Assembly: GCF_003449015.1 (NCBI RefSeq)
Contig: NZ_QRGD01000006.1
Coordinates: 124,001 to 188,000, forward strand
DNA length: 64,000 nt
DNA from: Aureibaculum luteum
Lineage (GTDB): Bacteria; Bacteroidota; Bacteroidia; Flavobacteriales; Flavobacteriaceae
Reading direction: 5' to 3'
Numbering within the stretch: position 1 is the first letter of the stretch; every line of letters starts with the position of its first letter. The notes under the pieces are model-generated. The model worked only from the letters and a program-made list of their open reading frames with translations. It was not told the DNA's origin and ran no database searches. Both the position numbers and the translations under genes were made by a program. Below are positions 1 through 8,321 of this stretch, one piece after another.

Positions 1-983
1 AAGAATCCATTGATATAAACCCCTTCAGGTAACGTTTTTTGAATGGAAGCAACACGGTCTTTTACCGCTGTAATAATTTCATTAGAATTTCCATCTTTGA
101 GCATCATTACCTGTCCAAGGACCTTCTCGCCTTCACCATTTCCTGTAATTGCACCAAAACGTGTAGCACTTCCAAAGCCAACTATGGCAATATCTTTTAT
201 ATAAATTGGGTTGCCCTCTGTATTTTTAACAACAATATTTTCAATGTCCACTAAAGATTTAACTAAACCCTCCCCTCGTATAAAGAAGGCCTCGTTAGAT
301 TTTTCGATATATCCACCACCAGCAACGCTATTATTTTTTTCTAAGGCTGTATAAATATCAGCAATAGCAATATTCATGGCCTTTAATTTTGTGGGATTTA
401 TAGCCACTTCGTATTGCTTCAAATAGCCTCCCCATGTATTTATCTCTACAACTCCTCGAATACCCGATAGCTGTCTTTTTACAATCCAATCTTGAATAGT
501 ACGTAGCTCAGTTGTTGAGTATTTATCCGCATAGGCTGGTTTTACATCTAAAATGTATTGATAAATTTCACCTAAACCCGTAGTTATTGGTCCCATTTCA
601 GGAGCCCCAAAACCTTTTGGTATTTTCTCAGAAGCAGATTTTATCTTTTCTGCAATTAATTGTCTTGGTAAATAGGTGCCTAAGTTGTCTTCAAAAACGA
701 TGGTAACTACTGATAAACCAAATTTTGAAACGGAACGTATTTCAACAACCCCAGGTAAATTAGCCATCTCTAATTCTATAGGATAGGTAATAAATTGCTC
801 CACATCTTGTGTTGATAAATTCCTTGAAGTAGTAATGACTTGTACCTGATTATTGGTAATATCGGGTACTGCACCAATAGGAATTTTAGTTAATGAAAAC
901 ATTCCAAACCCAATAACAAATGCAATAAATAATAAAATAATTGGCTTGTTTTTTAAGCTAAATTTTATGATGTATTCTAACAT
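1..983 (-). CDS. CusA/CzcA-family heavy-metal efflux RND transporter, N-terminal part (runs off the window edge)
   Basis: Inner-membrane proton-driven RND pump of a tripartite heavy-metal efflux system (Cu/Ag or Zn/Co/Cd). About 327 N-terminal residues are present, starting at an ATG at 983; the C-terminal two thirds lie outside the window. The translation begins MLEYIIKFSLKNKP, followed by a first membrane helix and the stretch IPIGAVPDITNNQV, which is typical of the CusA/CzcA start. The porter-domain stretch LPGVVEIRSVSKFGLS follows. The metal-specificity residues lie downstream and cannot be read, so the cargo is open. A His-rich exported protein is encoded just upstream on the same strand, 72 bp away, which supports a metal-handling operon. 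The membrane-fusion and outer-membrane partners would be expected beyond the left edge. Confidence 0.9.
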   Translation of the reverse strand, partial: MLEYIIKFSLKNKPIILLFIAFVIGFGMFSLTKIPIGAVPDITNNQVQVITTSRNLSTQDVEQFITYPIELEMANLPGVVEIRSVSKFGLSVVTIVFEDNLGTYLPRQLIAEKIKSASEKIPKGFGAPEMGPITTGLGEIYQYILDVKPAYADKYSTTELRTIQDWIVKRQLSGIRGVVEINTWGGYLKQYEVAINPTKLKAMNIAIADIYTALEKNNSVAGGGYIEKSNEAFFIRGEGLVKSLVDIENIVVKNTEGNPIYIKDIAIVGFGSATRFGAITGNGEGEKVLGQVMMLKDGNSNEIITAVKDRVASIQKTLPEGVYINGF

Positions 984-1055
984 AATTCATTTTAAAAATA
1001 ATTAATAATACACAAATGAAAATCATTTGTGAGCTTTTAAAATATGGAGTATGAA

Positions 1056-1445
1056 TTATGCCAATTTGGGCGGTTGAAAAACAGAAGGTTTTTCAAAACA
1101 AGAAATAGAATCTTTGTAAAAAAAATTAAAAGGAATAGATACAAACGGTTTAAAATCTAAATTATAAACAATTGGTCTAAATGTAAATGTTCCATTAACG
1201 TGCGAACAATTATGATTATGATGCTTAAATGGTAAGTCATCGTGTTCCTCATGGTTATTACCTTTTTTAATATCATCATCACTATAATGTTCAACCAAAA
1301 ATTCCATAAAAGTATCGCCATAGTTCTTCTGATGGTATTCTGCATGTTCTAGCAGCACCTTTAATTTAGAGATATCATCAATACTAATATTGAAACTCTG
1401 AAAAAGGATTAATCCTGAAGATAATATGGCAATTAATTTTGTCAT
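1056..1445 (-). CDS. Small His-rich exported protein next to the metal efflux pump
   Basis: About 129 residues if started at the ATG at 1445; the longer reading to 1487 begins with TTG and puts charged residues ahead of the signal peptide. The N-terminus MTKLIAILSSGLILFQSF looks like a signal peptide or single membrane anchor. The middle is acidic and His-rich (NHEEHDD, then KHHNHNCSH), as expected for metal binding, and the C-terminus has a Pro-Pro pair. Similar short His/Cys proteins commonly sit beside czc/cus operons in Bacteroidota, but no formal family was assigned here. It probably feeds or senses periplasmic metal for the adjacent RND pump; that role is inferred from composition and position. 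A TAACTTCG element at 1452-1459 (minus strand) may be its -7 promoter element. Confidence 0.6.
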   Translation of the reverse strand: MTKLIAILSSGLILFQSFNISIDDISKLKVLLEHAEYHQKNYGDTFMEFLVEHYSDDDIKKGNNHEEHDDLPFKHHNHNCSHVNGTFTFRPIVYNLDFKPFVSIPFNFFYKDSISCFEKPSVFQPPKLA

Positions 1446-1552
1446 TGACTGCGAAGTTACACTTTTTTCTAATAAGCTATGTAACAAGTTTTACATTACA
1501 AGATTGAATACTTAGAAAAAAATCAAACAAATTTCATGATGATTTCTGAATT

Positions 1553-1903
1553 TTAATTGTCTGTCAGTAATTGAATTAGCTCTACTAACTCATCATTGTC
1601 CATCTTAACAACAGATTCTATTGTATCGTCATTATTGCTAATAATTAAAGCACTTTTTTTATCTTCCTCATAGTCAATAATTCTCATGGTGTAATTTAAA
1701 TGCTCAACATTTATCACTTTCCTTCCATCTTTAAACCAGCCATAGTCAGCTTCATAGTTTATGGTAGATTTATTAAAAACGATGATTTCTTCACCATAGG
1801 TATTCCATAATGAAATACGTAATAAATAAAAACCTAATAGACAAAAAAGAAATAAACCTATAATGTATCCGATATGAAATTCACCCCCAAATGAAATTGT
1901 CAT
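1553..1903 (-). CDS. Small membrane-anchored protein of unknown function
   Basis: 116 residues from an ATG at 1903. A hydrophobic helix (about residues 12-32, GYIIGLFLFCLLGFYLLR) is followed by a soluble domain of about 80 residues rich in beta-strand patterns. The start ISLWNTYGEEIIVFNK resembles the PH-like domains found in small bacterial membrane proteins, though no family is claimed. It lies about 100 bp upstream of the His-rich gene on the same strand and may or may not share a transcript with it. The function is not recognised. Confidence 0.55.
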   Translation of the reverse strand: MTISFGGEFHIGYIIGLFLFCLLGFYLLRISLWNTYGEEIIVFNKSTINYEADYGWFKDGRKVINVEHLNYTMRIIDYEEDKKSALIISNNDDTIESVVKMDNDELVELIQLLTDN

Positions 1904-2182
1904 ACTTATTCCAAAAATAGGGGCTACAAAAAATAAAAAATGAAAGATGGGAGTTTAATGATTTTTACATAAATTGATGGTTGATGTACAGCGTACTCAG
2001 GAGGCTTCGCTGATCGGTATTTTTTATCTAAAACTTTGTACCCTAAATTACATTACCATAATTCTTTGTAATATTATTTCACTATTAGCCTACTCTTTTG
2101 GTTGCTATTCACTTGCTTATTAATTACTTTAGCAAATCAATTTATTAAAACACTTTTTTTTAACAAAATGACATAAGGTCGA

Positions 2183-2773
2183 TTGAGTATTAAAATAAAA
2201 ATAGAGCATTTTTTAGAAACCTTTCCAAGTAGGTTTGTAAACATTTTTACGAATAATAAATTTGTTCTATCATTATTCACTTTAGTAGCTCTACTTATAT
2301 CAATCATATTTGTTGATATTTTTATTTTGCCTAAAACTACAATAAATGATTCCGTCGTTGAGATTAAAAAACTATTAGAACACTCAAGAGAAACTAATAC
2401 ATATAAAACAATAGGATACAAATGTAAAACGAGTAAAGGTTACGTTTTTTACATTACACGTATAGATTTTCGTACAAAACAAACCAATGAAGTTGAACTT
2501 GAACACACATTACTTTTACATAATGTAATTGCCTTAAAGTCAAATAATAAAGATTATTCAGATAAACTTTTTTCAAATACAATTGATGAACTTAAGTATT
2601 TTTACCTTTTTATTTTAACATCGCTAATTGTAAATATAATTATCATTTATTTTAATATTTTTATAAAGAGAAACTCGCTTTGGAATCTTATTGGTTTTAA
2701 TTTTCTGTTAATAGTAATCTGGCTTGTCATCGAAAATAGTTTAAAGTTTCAAACGCCTTTATTTAAATTTTGA
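2183..2773 (+). CDS. Unknown membrane protein with three hydrophobic segments, TTG start
   Basis: 196 residues starting at TTG, the first possible start after an in-frame TAA nine bases upstream. Hydrophobic segments lie at about residues 28-50 (FVLSLFTLVALLISIIFVDI), 138-160 (YFYLFILTSLIVNIIIIYF) and 168-186 (LIGFNFLLIVIWLVI). Between the first two lies a polar domain of about 85 residues. No motif was recognised. The gene faces the large outer-membrane barrel gene tail to tail with 25 bp between stops. The start codon is weakly supported, but the long open frame and regular membrane topology argue for a real gene. Confidence 0.5.
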   Translation: MSIKIKIEHFLETFPSRFVNIFTNNKFVLSLFTLVALLISIIFVDIFILPKTTINDSVVEIKKLLEHSRETNTYKTIGYKCKTSKGYVFYITRIDFRTKQTNEVELEHTLLLHNVIALKSNNKDYSDKLFSNTIDELKYFYLFILTSLIVNIIIIYFNIFIKRNSLWNLIGFNFLLIVIWLVIENSLKFQTPLFKF

Positions 2774-2798
2774 TTTAATAAAAAATTAGTAAATGAAA

Positions 2799-5700
2799 CT
2801 AAAAACTCGCTCTCAATTGCACCGTACCCGTATGAATCGCATTTGCCGTTTCTGATTTTCTACCTAAATAATTGATGTTTAAATCTAAATATGAAGTAAT
2901 TCTTTTTTGTAAACTTAAATTCCAAGTATAATTCGTTCCAGGTTGTAAACCTTCTAACATTTGATAAGCCACTGCTGAGTTTGAGTTACCCTCAAATTTA
3001 TTGAATACCAGATTTATTGAAGAGTTAATGGAATACTTTTGATTTTTAGCAAAAACAAAATTAGCCCCAAAATTATGAGAAGTTAAGGTTTCAAAATCCC
3101 CTAATTGATTGTCTTTACTTTTAAAATAGTATTCCATTTCTAATCGTGAATTTTTACTATACAAATAAGATATTTTTGGGTTAACTTCTGTATTTTCTAA
3201 GGTATAATTACGACTCGTAAATTGTTCTGAAGCACTTTTGTTTTCAGTAAGTGCAGTCTTAAAATCAAACAGCCAAAATTTACCAATTTTATGGTTAAAC
3301 AATAATTGATGTGCTTTTAAAGCTTGCTCTTGATCTCCAATTGAAAAGGAATTTTTATTCTTTGTAGTGATATAGGTGTATGTAGTTGAATATTTTTGTT
3401 TCCCTCTGTTAAAAAACAAACTGTTTTTTAAATTAAAAGTTAACGACAACACATCATTATTGATATTAAACGGATTAATTTCAAAATTTGTTCCGTCTCG
3501 TTGCTTTTTGCTATCAATCAGTACAAAGGATTGATTGGTAAAATGAGATAATACTTTTTTAAATCCTTTTTGTACACTCCAATTAGATGGAAAAATGGTT
3601 AAACTTTGGCTAAACTTGTTCCTATGCGTCTTTACAAAATTGATGGTTGGTAACAATACCCTTACATAATTAGCTTCATCTTGAAATTGTGCTGTTTCAA
3701 ATTCATCCAATTCTTGTATACCATTACCGTTATAATCATTCCAAGTGTAAAAACCGAGTCCAGTATCTACTTGAATATAGCTATATTCTTGTTGTGGTAA
3801 GTTACCCGAGTTGGTTTCATAAACCGTTTGCAATATGATGGCATTTTTAAATAATTGTTGGCGATATGACAATCTAGAATTTAAGGATTCTTCTTTCGTT
3901 GATTTTTCATTAGAATTCTCATGATTTACGGTTCTGTAATTGACAAACAGGAATAAGTTCGCCGTTGCATTTTGAATTAATTGCGATCTTAAAAAATAAG
4001 TATTGGCATTATTTACACGTTTCAATTGATTGTTTTGTACACTATCTGTGGTTCTAAACTTATAACCCAATTCTGCATAAACTTCAGCGGTATCTCCTAC
4101 GCCAACATAGGCCTCAGATTCTATATATTTATGACTTAAACTAGAAAGTGTACTGGTCAATTTATCTTTACGCTCATTACTTTCACTGTTTAATCTTGCC
4201 CCAATCCAACTTTTATTAAAATGCTGTTTTACATCTACATAGCCTCTAAAAAATTCAGTTTGAGTAAGGTCTGAATCGTTATTTAAGTAACTACTTTTAA
4301 CATCTATTTTTGTTTTATTAAATTTTAAATCACTTAAAAAGTTATGTTTAGTTCCTGAGTAATTTTCGCTAAAATTCAACCAATTAAATTCATACATCAT
4401 TTTTCCTTTTTCAGGATTTGTATAATTTAAACTTGCAGCTAAATACTGTTGATTCCCAAGTGGATTAATTATATCCCAATCACGTGTAAACTCAATATTT
4501 CTAAAACGTTCAATGGTTTTAAAATCTTGTTGAATAAACTCATAATCTACATTACTGTTTAATTTCCATTTTCCATCAGATAATAGTTGTTGCCAATTTA
4601 ACTTAGCCGCCACCCCTTTATTATCAGAGTCGTTATTTGATGAAAAAAGGTTCTTGTCATTAACACTATAGGCAACTTCTGAATTAAAGCTCGTTTTCAA
4701 ACTAGGGTTATAACTCATGTTCATTACTGCTATTTGTAATTTCTCAGGAGCTACTAGTTGTATAATAGGTTCATAGTCACCTTGCATAACTCCATTTACC
4801 GGAGTAACATATTCGTAAATTCGACCCGAAGCTATGGTGGTTTGAATTTGATAATTGCCATTATTTGCACCTACATAAGTAAACCTTACATTAAACAAAT
4901 CATCATTTTCATCATTAGAAAACACAAAAATTTCTTCACTATTTTGGAATTCCTTTTTATATAGAATTTTATGTTCTTCATAAACATCAGCGTAAGCTGA
5001 AGAAACATTCATTTGAGCAGTATCATCTCCTGCTAAGGAAAGAATTTGTTTTTGACTGTTACTTAAATCTTGCTGTAAAGGTTGATTTTTAGCATCATTT
5101 TCATTATAAAAATTAAAGCCTATCTTAAATTTATCGGTTTCATATGCAGCTCCATTATAGGTCACAAATCGTGTATAATTTTGATCAGCAAATTGATATT
5201 CTATAGCTATTCGCATATCTGCAGTTATCGGATAAGTTGGCATAAACGTTACTTCTGCCGTGTTATAATCAATAATATAATCATTGTTTTCACCACGCTT
5301 TATTAAGACACCATTTATAAAAACGCGTTCAGAACCAGAAATTAATAGAATGTACTGCTCTGCCAAAGTCCCATTATTTGAATCCGTAATTTTATAAGGG
5401 CCTTGGTTACCTTCTTGACCTAAAATCTGATTTTGGCTAAATTGACCTCTAACCAATGCACCTGACGCAAATAAATTCACATCACTTTCTTCATTTTCTA
5501 AATTTACATCAAGTTGAAGTCCTGCCACTTTTTTGTTAAATCTTAAAAATTGACTTTCCGTATTTTGTAAATTAATATCTCCTGCAGTTATACTCCAATC
5601 ATCACTGAAAAGTTCAATAAACACACGATCAAACTCATCTAAACGCTGGGTATAACCATTATTTTGTAAAGGAATATTACTATCTGTAATTGAAGCTCTT

Positions 5701-6215
5701 AATTGCACTTTATCTGATAACCGACCTGAAATCTGTAAATCTAAATTTGAATTAACAGTAGCATCTTGGTTGTTACCAACAGTTACCCCTCTTGATATAC
5801 TCCCGCTCGTATTTAATCCATCAAAAGGAGCAAAAGTTTTATTCTTAGTTCTGCCTCTTACACTATATAAACGCGATAAATCTGTCGATTTCGGTACTAT
5901 TAATCCTTTATCAAAAACAGCATAGGTTTTGGTTAAAAACGTAGGAAGAGCATTATATTCAATTGTAATCGTTGGGTATTTTAAATGATCTAAAATCAAT
6001 ATAGAAGTTGCAAAATCAACACTATAATTAAGACTATCAATTTGCTGCTTTAAGTCATCTAATACTCTAAAATTATAAGGACTAATGCTAATTGAATCAA
6101 TTTGAATTGTACCTGAAACTACTTGAAATGTTTTCGATTTATAACGCTCAGCTCCTTCTTGAGCGTATACAAAAGAACCAATTAAAATTACAATTATGCA
6201 AATGAATTTATTCAC
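2799..6215 (-). CDS. Large (1138 aa) outer-membrane beta-barrel protein, Bacteroidota-specific, function unknown
   Basis: Begins with a clear signal peptide (MNKFICIIVILIGSFVYAQ). Residues 20 to about 130 look like a periplasmic beta domain. A conserved-looking stretch reads GSISRGVTVGNNQDATVNSN, followed by SDKVQLRASITDSNIPLQ and GDINLQNTESQF. From about residue 170 the protein is a long series of alternating amphipathic strands and ends in an aromatic residue, as in outer-membrane barrels (last residues TGTVQLRASF). Near residue 825 the segment DYNGNGIQELDE matches an EF-hand-like calcium loop. The style resembles SprA, the T9SS translocon barrel, but the protein is under half its length, so a SprA-like role is only a guess. 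It stands alone, with unrelated neighbours. Confidence 0.75.
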   Translation of the reverse strand: MNKFICIIVILIGSFVYAQEGAERYKSKTFQVVSGTIQIDSISISPYNFRVLDDLKQQIDSLNYSVDFATSILILDHLKYPTITIEYNALPTFLTKTYAVFDKGLIVPKSTDLSRLYSVRGRTKNKTFAPFDGLNTSGSISRGVTVGNNQDATVNSNLDLQISGRLSDKVQLRASITDSNIPLQNNGYTQRLDEFDRVFIELFSDDWSITAGDINLQNTESQFLRFNKKVAGLQLDVNLENEESDVNLFASGALVRGQFSQNQILGQEGNQGPYKITDSNNGTLAEQYILLISGSERVFINGVLIKRGENNDYIIDYNTAEVTFMPTYPITADMRIAIEYQFADQNYTRFVTYNGAAYETDKFKIGFNFYNENDAKNQPLQQDLSNSQKQILSLAGDDTAQMNVSSAYADVYEEHKILYKKEFQNSEEIFVFSNDENDDLFNVRFTYVGANNGNYQIQTTIASGRIYEYVTPVNGVMQGDYEPIIQLVAPEKLQIAVMNMSYNPSLKTSFNSEVAYSVNDKNLFSSNNDSDNKGVAAKLNWQQLLSDGKWKLNSNVDYEFIQQDFKTIERFRNIEFTRDWDIINPLGNQQYLAASLNYTNPEKGKMMYEFNWLNFSENYSGTKHNFLSDLKFNKTKIDVKSSYLNNDSDLTQTEFFRGYVDVKQHFNKSWIGARLNSESNERKDKLTSTLSSLSHKYIESEAYVGVGDTAEVYAELGYKFRTTDSVQNNQLKRVNNANTYFLRSQLIQNATANLFLFVNYRTVNHENSNEKSTKEESLNSRLSYRQQLFKNAIILQTVYETNSGNLPQQEYSYIQVDTGLGFYTWNDYNGNGIQELDEFETAQFQDEANYVRVLLPTINFVKTHRNKFSQSLTIFPSNWSVQKGFKKVLSHFTNQSFVLIDSKKQRDGTNFEINPFNINNDVLSLTFNLKNSLFFNRGKQKYSTTYTYITTKNKNSFSIGDQEQALKAHQLLFNHKIGKFWLFDFKTALTENKSASEQFTSRNYTLENTEVNPKISYLYSKNSRLEMEYYFKSKDNQLGDFETLTSHNFGANFVFAKNQKYSINSSINLVFNKFEGNSNSAVAYQMLEGLQPGTNYTWNLSLQKRITSYLDLNINYLGRKSETANAIHTGTVQLRASF

Positions 6216-6580
6216 TAAATCGAAGCGTTTTGATGGTAAAAATAGGGTATTTTAAACAATCGAAAGGATTGATATTAAGAATAAACGGAATAATAAAACA
6301 CCCCTAGTGAGCTATGCTCGGTATCTTCACTGAAAATACATTTTCAATTCGATAACCCTAAAGGGGACTTTATTCAAAGTAGTATTTCATTTACTCCATT
6401 TATAAGGAAAGAACACTAATTTGATTTGTCATTCAGAGTGGAGCAAAGCGTATTGAAGAATCTTTTTAAAAGTGGTATTTCTATTGATAAGATTACTCTC
6501 CAGACGCTTCGGGGTTGAAATGTCATTTAATTTTATGATTCCTCTTTTCTTCCAGATTTTCTCACCTCGCATTTTGTACT
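6216..6580. other. Gene-free stretch with palindromic and dispersed-repeat-like sequence
   Basis: No ORF worth calling was found. Two structured elements are visible. One at about 6301-6366 runs from a CCCCT to an AGGGG and encloses an AGTGA/TCACT pair. The other, at about 6427-6465, reads like the short TCATTC...GAAGAATC repeats scattered through many Bacteroidota genomes. The stretch lies between two minus-strand genes: downstream of it in transcription is the large barrel gene, upstream is ogt. It may hold the barrel gene's promoter, but no clear TAnnTTTG was seen. Confidence 0.5.
6427..6465. repeat. Candidate dispersed intergenic repeat (TCATTC...GAAGAATC type)
   Basis: The ends (TCATTCAGAG and TTGAAGAATC) can fold back partly on each other. 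The sequence matches the general style of short repeats common between genes in Bacteroidota. Only one copy occurs in this window, so its repeat status is inferred from style and not shown. Confidence 0.35.
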
Positions 6581-7099
6581 TTAAAACAATGACTGTTGTT
6601 CTGGTGGATTTTCATGCTCTAATAGCCAACGTTTCCTCCATAAACCACCTGCATAGCCTGTAAGTGAACCATCAGAACCAATTACACGATGACAAGGGAT
6701 AACAATCCACAGTGGATTTTTCCCATTAGCGGAAGCTACTGCTCTAATTGCTTTAACATCACCTAACGCTTCACTTTGTTTTTGATAAGACCGCGTTGTT
6801 CCGTATGGAATTTGTTGTAAACTTTGCCAAACTTGTTTTTGAAATTCTGTTCCTTGTGGATTCAATTTCAAACTAAATGAATTCCTTTTCTTTAAAAAAT
6901 ATTCATCTAACTGCTGCACACAATCTTGAAGACATTTAGGAATTTTAGTCGAACTTTTTTCATTGCCATCAATAACGGTAATAGATGATATACCATGACT
7001 GTCTCCAACAATTCTGGCCATTCCTATAGGCGTTTTATAATATGTTATGCTTTCAAATTCCAAATACGTTTTCTGAATTTTTTGTAGTGATTTTAGCAA
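6581..7099 (-). CDS. ogt: Methylated-DNA--[protein]-cysteine S-methyltransferase (Ogt/AGT)
   Basis: Direct DNA repair protein that transfers the methyl group from O6-methylguanine to its own cysteine. The active-site motif PCHRV is present near residue 136 in WIVIPCHRVIGSDG, followed by GYAGGLWRKRWLLEHE. An upstream QKQVWQSLQQIPYGTTRSY gives the conserved helix-turn-helix region. The length of about 160-172 residues fits the Ogt type without an Ada domain. There is no ATG before the conserved YYKTPIG, so translation must start at a TTG, either 7099 (47 bp overlap with tatD) or 7063 (about 11 bp overlap). The shorter form agrees better with family N-termini. It overlaps the 3' end of tatD and is presumably co-transcribed with it. 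Confidence 0.9.
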   Translation of the reverse strand: MLKSLQKIQKTYLEFESITYYKTPIGMARIVGDSHGISSITVIDGNEKSSTKIPKCLQDCVQQLDEYFLKKRNSFSLKLNPQGTEFQKQVWQSLQQIPYGTTRSYQKQSEALGDVKAIRAVASANGKNPLWIVIPCHRVIGSDGSLTGYAGGLWRKRWLLEHENPPEQQSLF

Positions 7100-7820
7100 T
7101 TGCTTCAGGGCTCAAGTTATAAATAGTTACCAGTTTTTCCAAAACATTTATAATGTAACTACTTTCGTTCCGTTTTCCACGATACGGAGTTGGTGCCAAA
7201 TAGGGTGAATCTGTTTCTAAGACAATATGTTTTAAGTTAATTTGATTTAAAAATTGATCTATTTTACCATTCTTAAAAGTTACAACACCTCCAATACCTA
7301 ATTTCATATTGTAAGAAATAGCTCTATGAGCTTGTTCTATATTTCCTGAAAAACAATGAAAAATTCCTCGTAATTTATCATCATTTACCTCTTCTAATAT
7401 TTCAAAAATTTCATCAAAAGCATCTCTACAATGAATTACTATTGGTAATTCTTTTTGTTTTGCCCATTCTATTTGAGTCTTAAAGGCATCTTGCTGTTGT
7501 TGTAAAAATGATTTATCCCAATACAAGTCTATTCCTATTTCTCCGATGGCATAAAAATTACGCTTATCAATCCAATCTTTAACCAATAGCAACTCCTCTT
7601 TATAATTTTCTTTCACACTTGTGGGGTGCAACCCCATCATCAGAAAGACATTTTTAGGAAAATCATGTTCCAATTGAAACATGACATCATTATAAGTTGA
7701 ATCAATTGCAGGTATAAAAAAACGAGAAACCCCTGCATCTAAAGCTCTTTGAATCATTTCATCTCGATCATCTTTAAATTGATCAGAATATAAATGGGTA
7801 TGCGTATCAGTAATTATCAT
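7053..7820 (-). CDS. TatD-family metal-dependent hydrolase (DNase-like)
   Basis: 255 residues, standard length for TatD enzymes, which are TIM-barrel two-metal hydrolases with 3'-5' exonuclease/DNase activity on damaged DNA. The metal-binding THTHL motif sits at residues 6-10. Conserved GEIGIDLYWD, VIHCRDAFDEI, GIFHCFSGN and LETDSPYLAP follow in family order. The ATG at 7820 lies 19 bp from a TATCTTTG -7 element at 7839-7846 on the minus strand. The gene overlaps ogt downstream, giving a two-gene DNA-repair operon. The exact substrate (YabD, YcfH or TatD subgroup) cannot be told from sequence alone. Confidence 0.92.
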   Translation of the reverse strand: MIITDTHTHLYSDQFKDDRDEMIQRALDAGVSRFFIPAIDSTYNDVMFQLEHDFPKNVFLMMGLHPTSVKENYKEELLLVKDWIDKRNFYAIGEIGIDLYWDKSFLQQQQDAFKTQIEWAKQKELPIVIHCRDAFDEIFEILEEVNDDKLRGIFHCFSGNIEQAHRAISYNMKLGIGGVVTFKNGKIDQFLNQINLKHIVLETDSPYLAPTPYRGKRNESSYIINVLEKLVTIYNLSPEAIAKITTKNSENVFGI

Positions 7821-7838
7821 TTATAAATTTTAAGATTG

Positions 7839-7846
7839 CAAAGATA
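7839..7846 (-). promoter_or_regulatory. -7 promoter element TATCTTTG upstream of tatD
   Basis: Matches the Bacteroidota sigma-A -7 consensus TAnnTTTG, 18 bp before the tatD ATG. No good TTG was found at the usual 19-base spacing, so the -33 part is weak. Confidence 0.45.
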
Positions 7847-7897
7847 TGATGTTATCTTAGTTTTTTATAGTTTAGCACTTCAAAATAAAACGAAGAG

Positions 7898-8239
7898 ATG
7901 AAGATTTACCATAACAATCGATGCAGTAAAAGTAGATGTGGACTAGAGATTTTAAAAAATTCAAAACAAGATTTTGAGGTGGTTGATTATATTAAAAATC
8001 CACTTTCTGAAGCAGAAATTAAAGATTTATTAAAAAAATTAGACTTTTCACCTATTCAATTGGTTCGGAAAAATGAAGCCATTTGGAAAGAAAACTATAA
8101 AGGGAAAGACCTTTCTGATACTGAAATTATTAAAGCGATGTCAGCACACCCAAAACTAATTGAAAGACCAATTGTAGTTAAAGGTGATAAAGCTGTAATA
8201 GGTAGACCACCTGAAAACATTACCACTTTATTAAAATAA
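7898..8239 (+). CDS. arsC: ArsC/Spx-family thioredoxin-fold reductase (arsenate reductase-like)
   Basis: 113 residues, normal for the family. The N-terminus MKIYHNNRCSKSRCGLEIL gives the active-site Cys8 and Arg12 (CxxxR). The remaining signatures are FEVVDYIKNPLSEAEI, LVRKNEAIWKE and HPKLIERPIVV with GRPPENI at the end. Known members reduce arsenate with glutaredoxin as partner. No ars operon genes (arsR, arsB/acr3) are nearby, so a general thiol-reductase role (YffB-like) is equally possible. It diverges from tatD and reads toward the TonB-type receptor gene 82 bp downstream, which has its own -7 element. Confidence 0.85.
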   Translation: MKIYHNNRCSKSRCGLEILKNSKQDFEVVDYIKNPLSEAEIKDLLKKLDFSPIQLVRKNEAIWKENYKGKDLSDTEIIKAMSAHPKLIERPIVVKGDKAVIGRPPENITTLLK

Positions 8240-8295
8240 ATTTCTTTAAAATAAACTACCCAAAAACCACTATTTTTTATTTTATGTTAATGCCT

Positions 8296-8303
8296 TAACT
8301 TTG
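8296..8303 (+). promoter_or_regulatory. -7 promoter element TAACTTTG before the first TonB-type receptor gene
   Basis: Exact match to TAnnTTTG, 18 bases before the TTG start at 8322. The -33 region is only T-rich, without a clear TTG. Confidence 0.45.
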
Positions 8304-8321
8304 TAAGTAAAGGAAATTGCA

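Noticed and set aside
39-254. Plus-strand ORF opposite the RND pump gene
   Set aside because: Antisense to a clear, conserved CusA/CzcA reading frame.
7898-8239. Arsenic-resistance operon
   Set aside because: Only the ArsC-like gene is present; no ArsR regulator or arsenite efflux gene is nearby.
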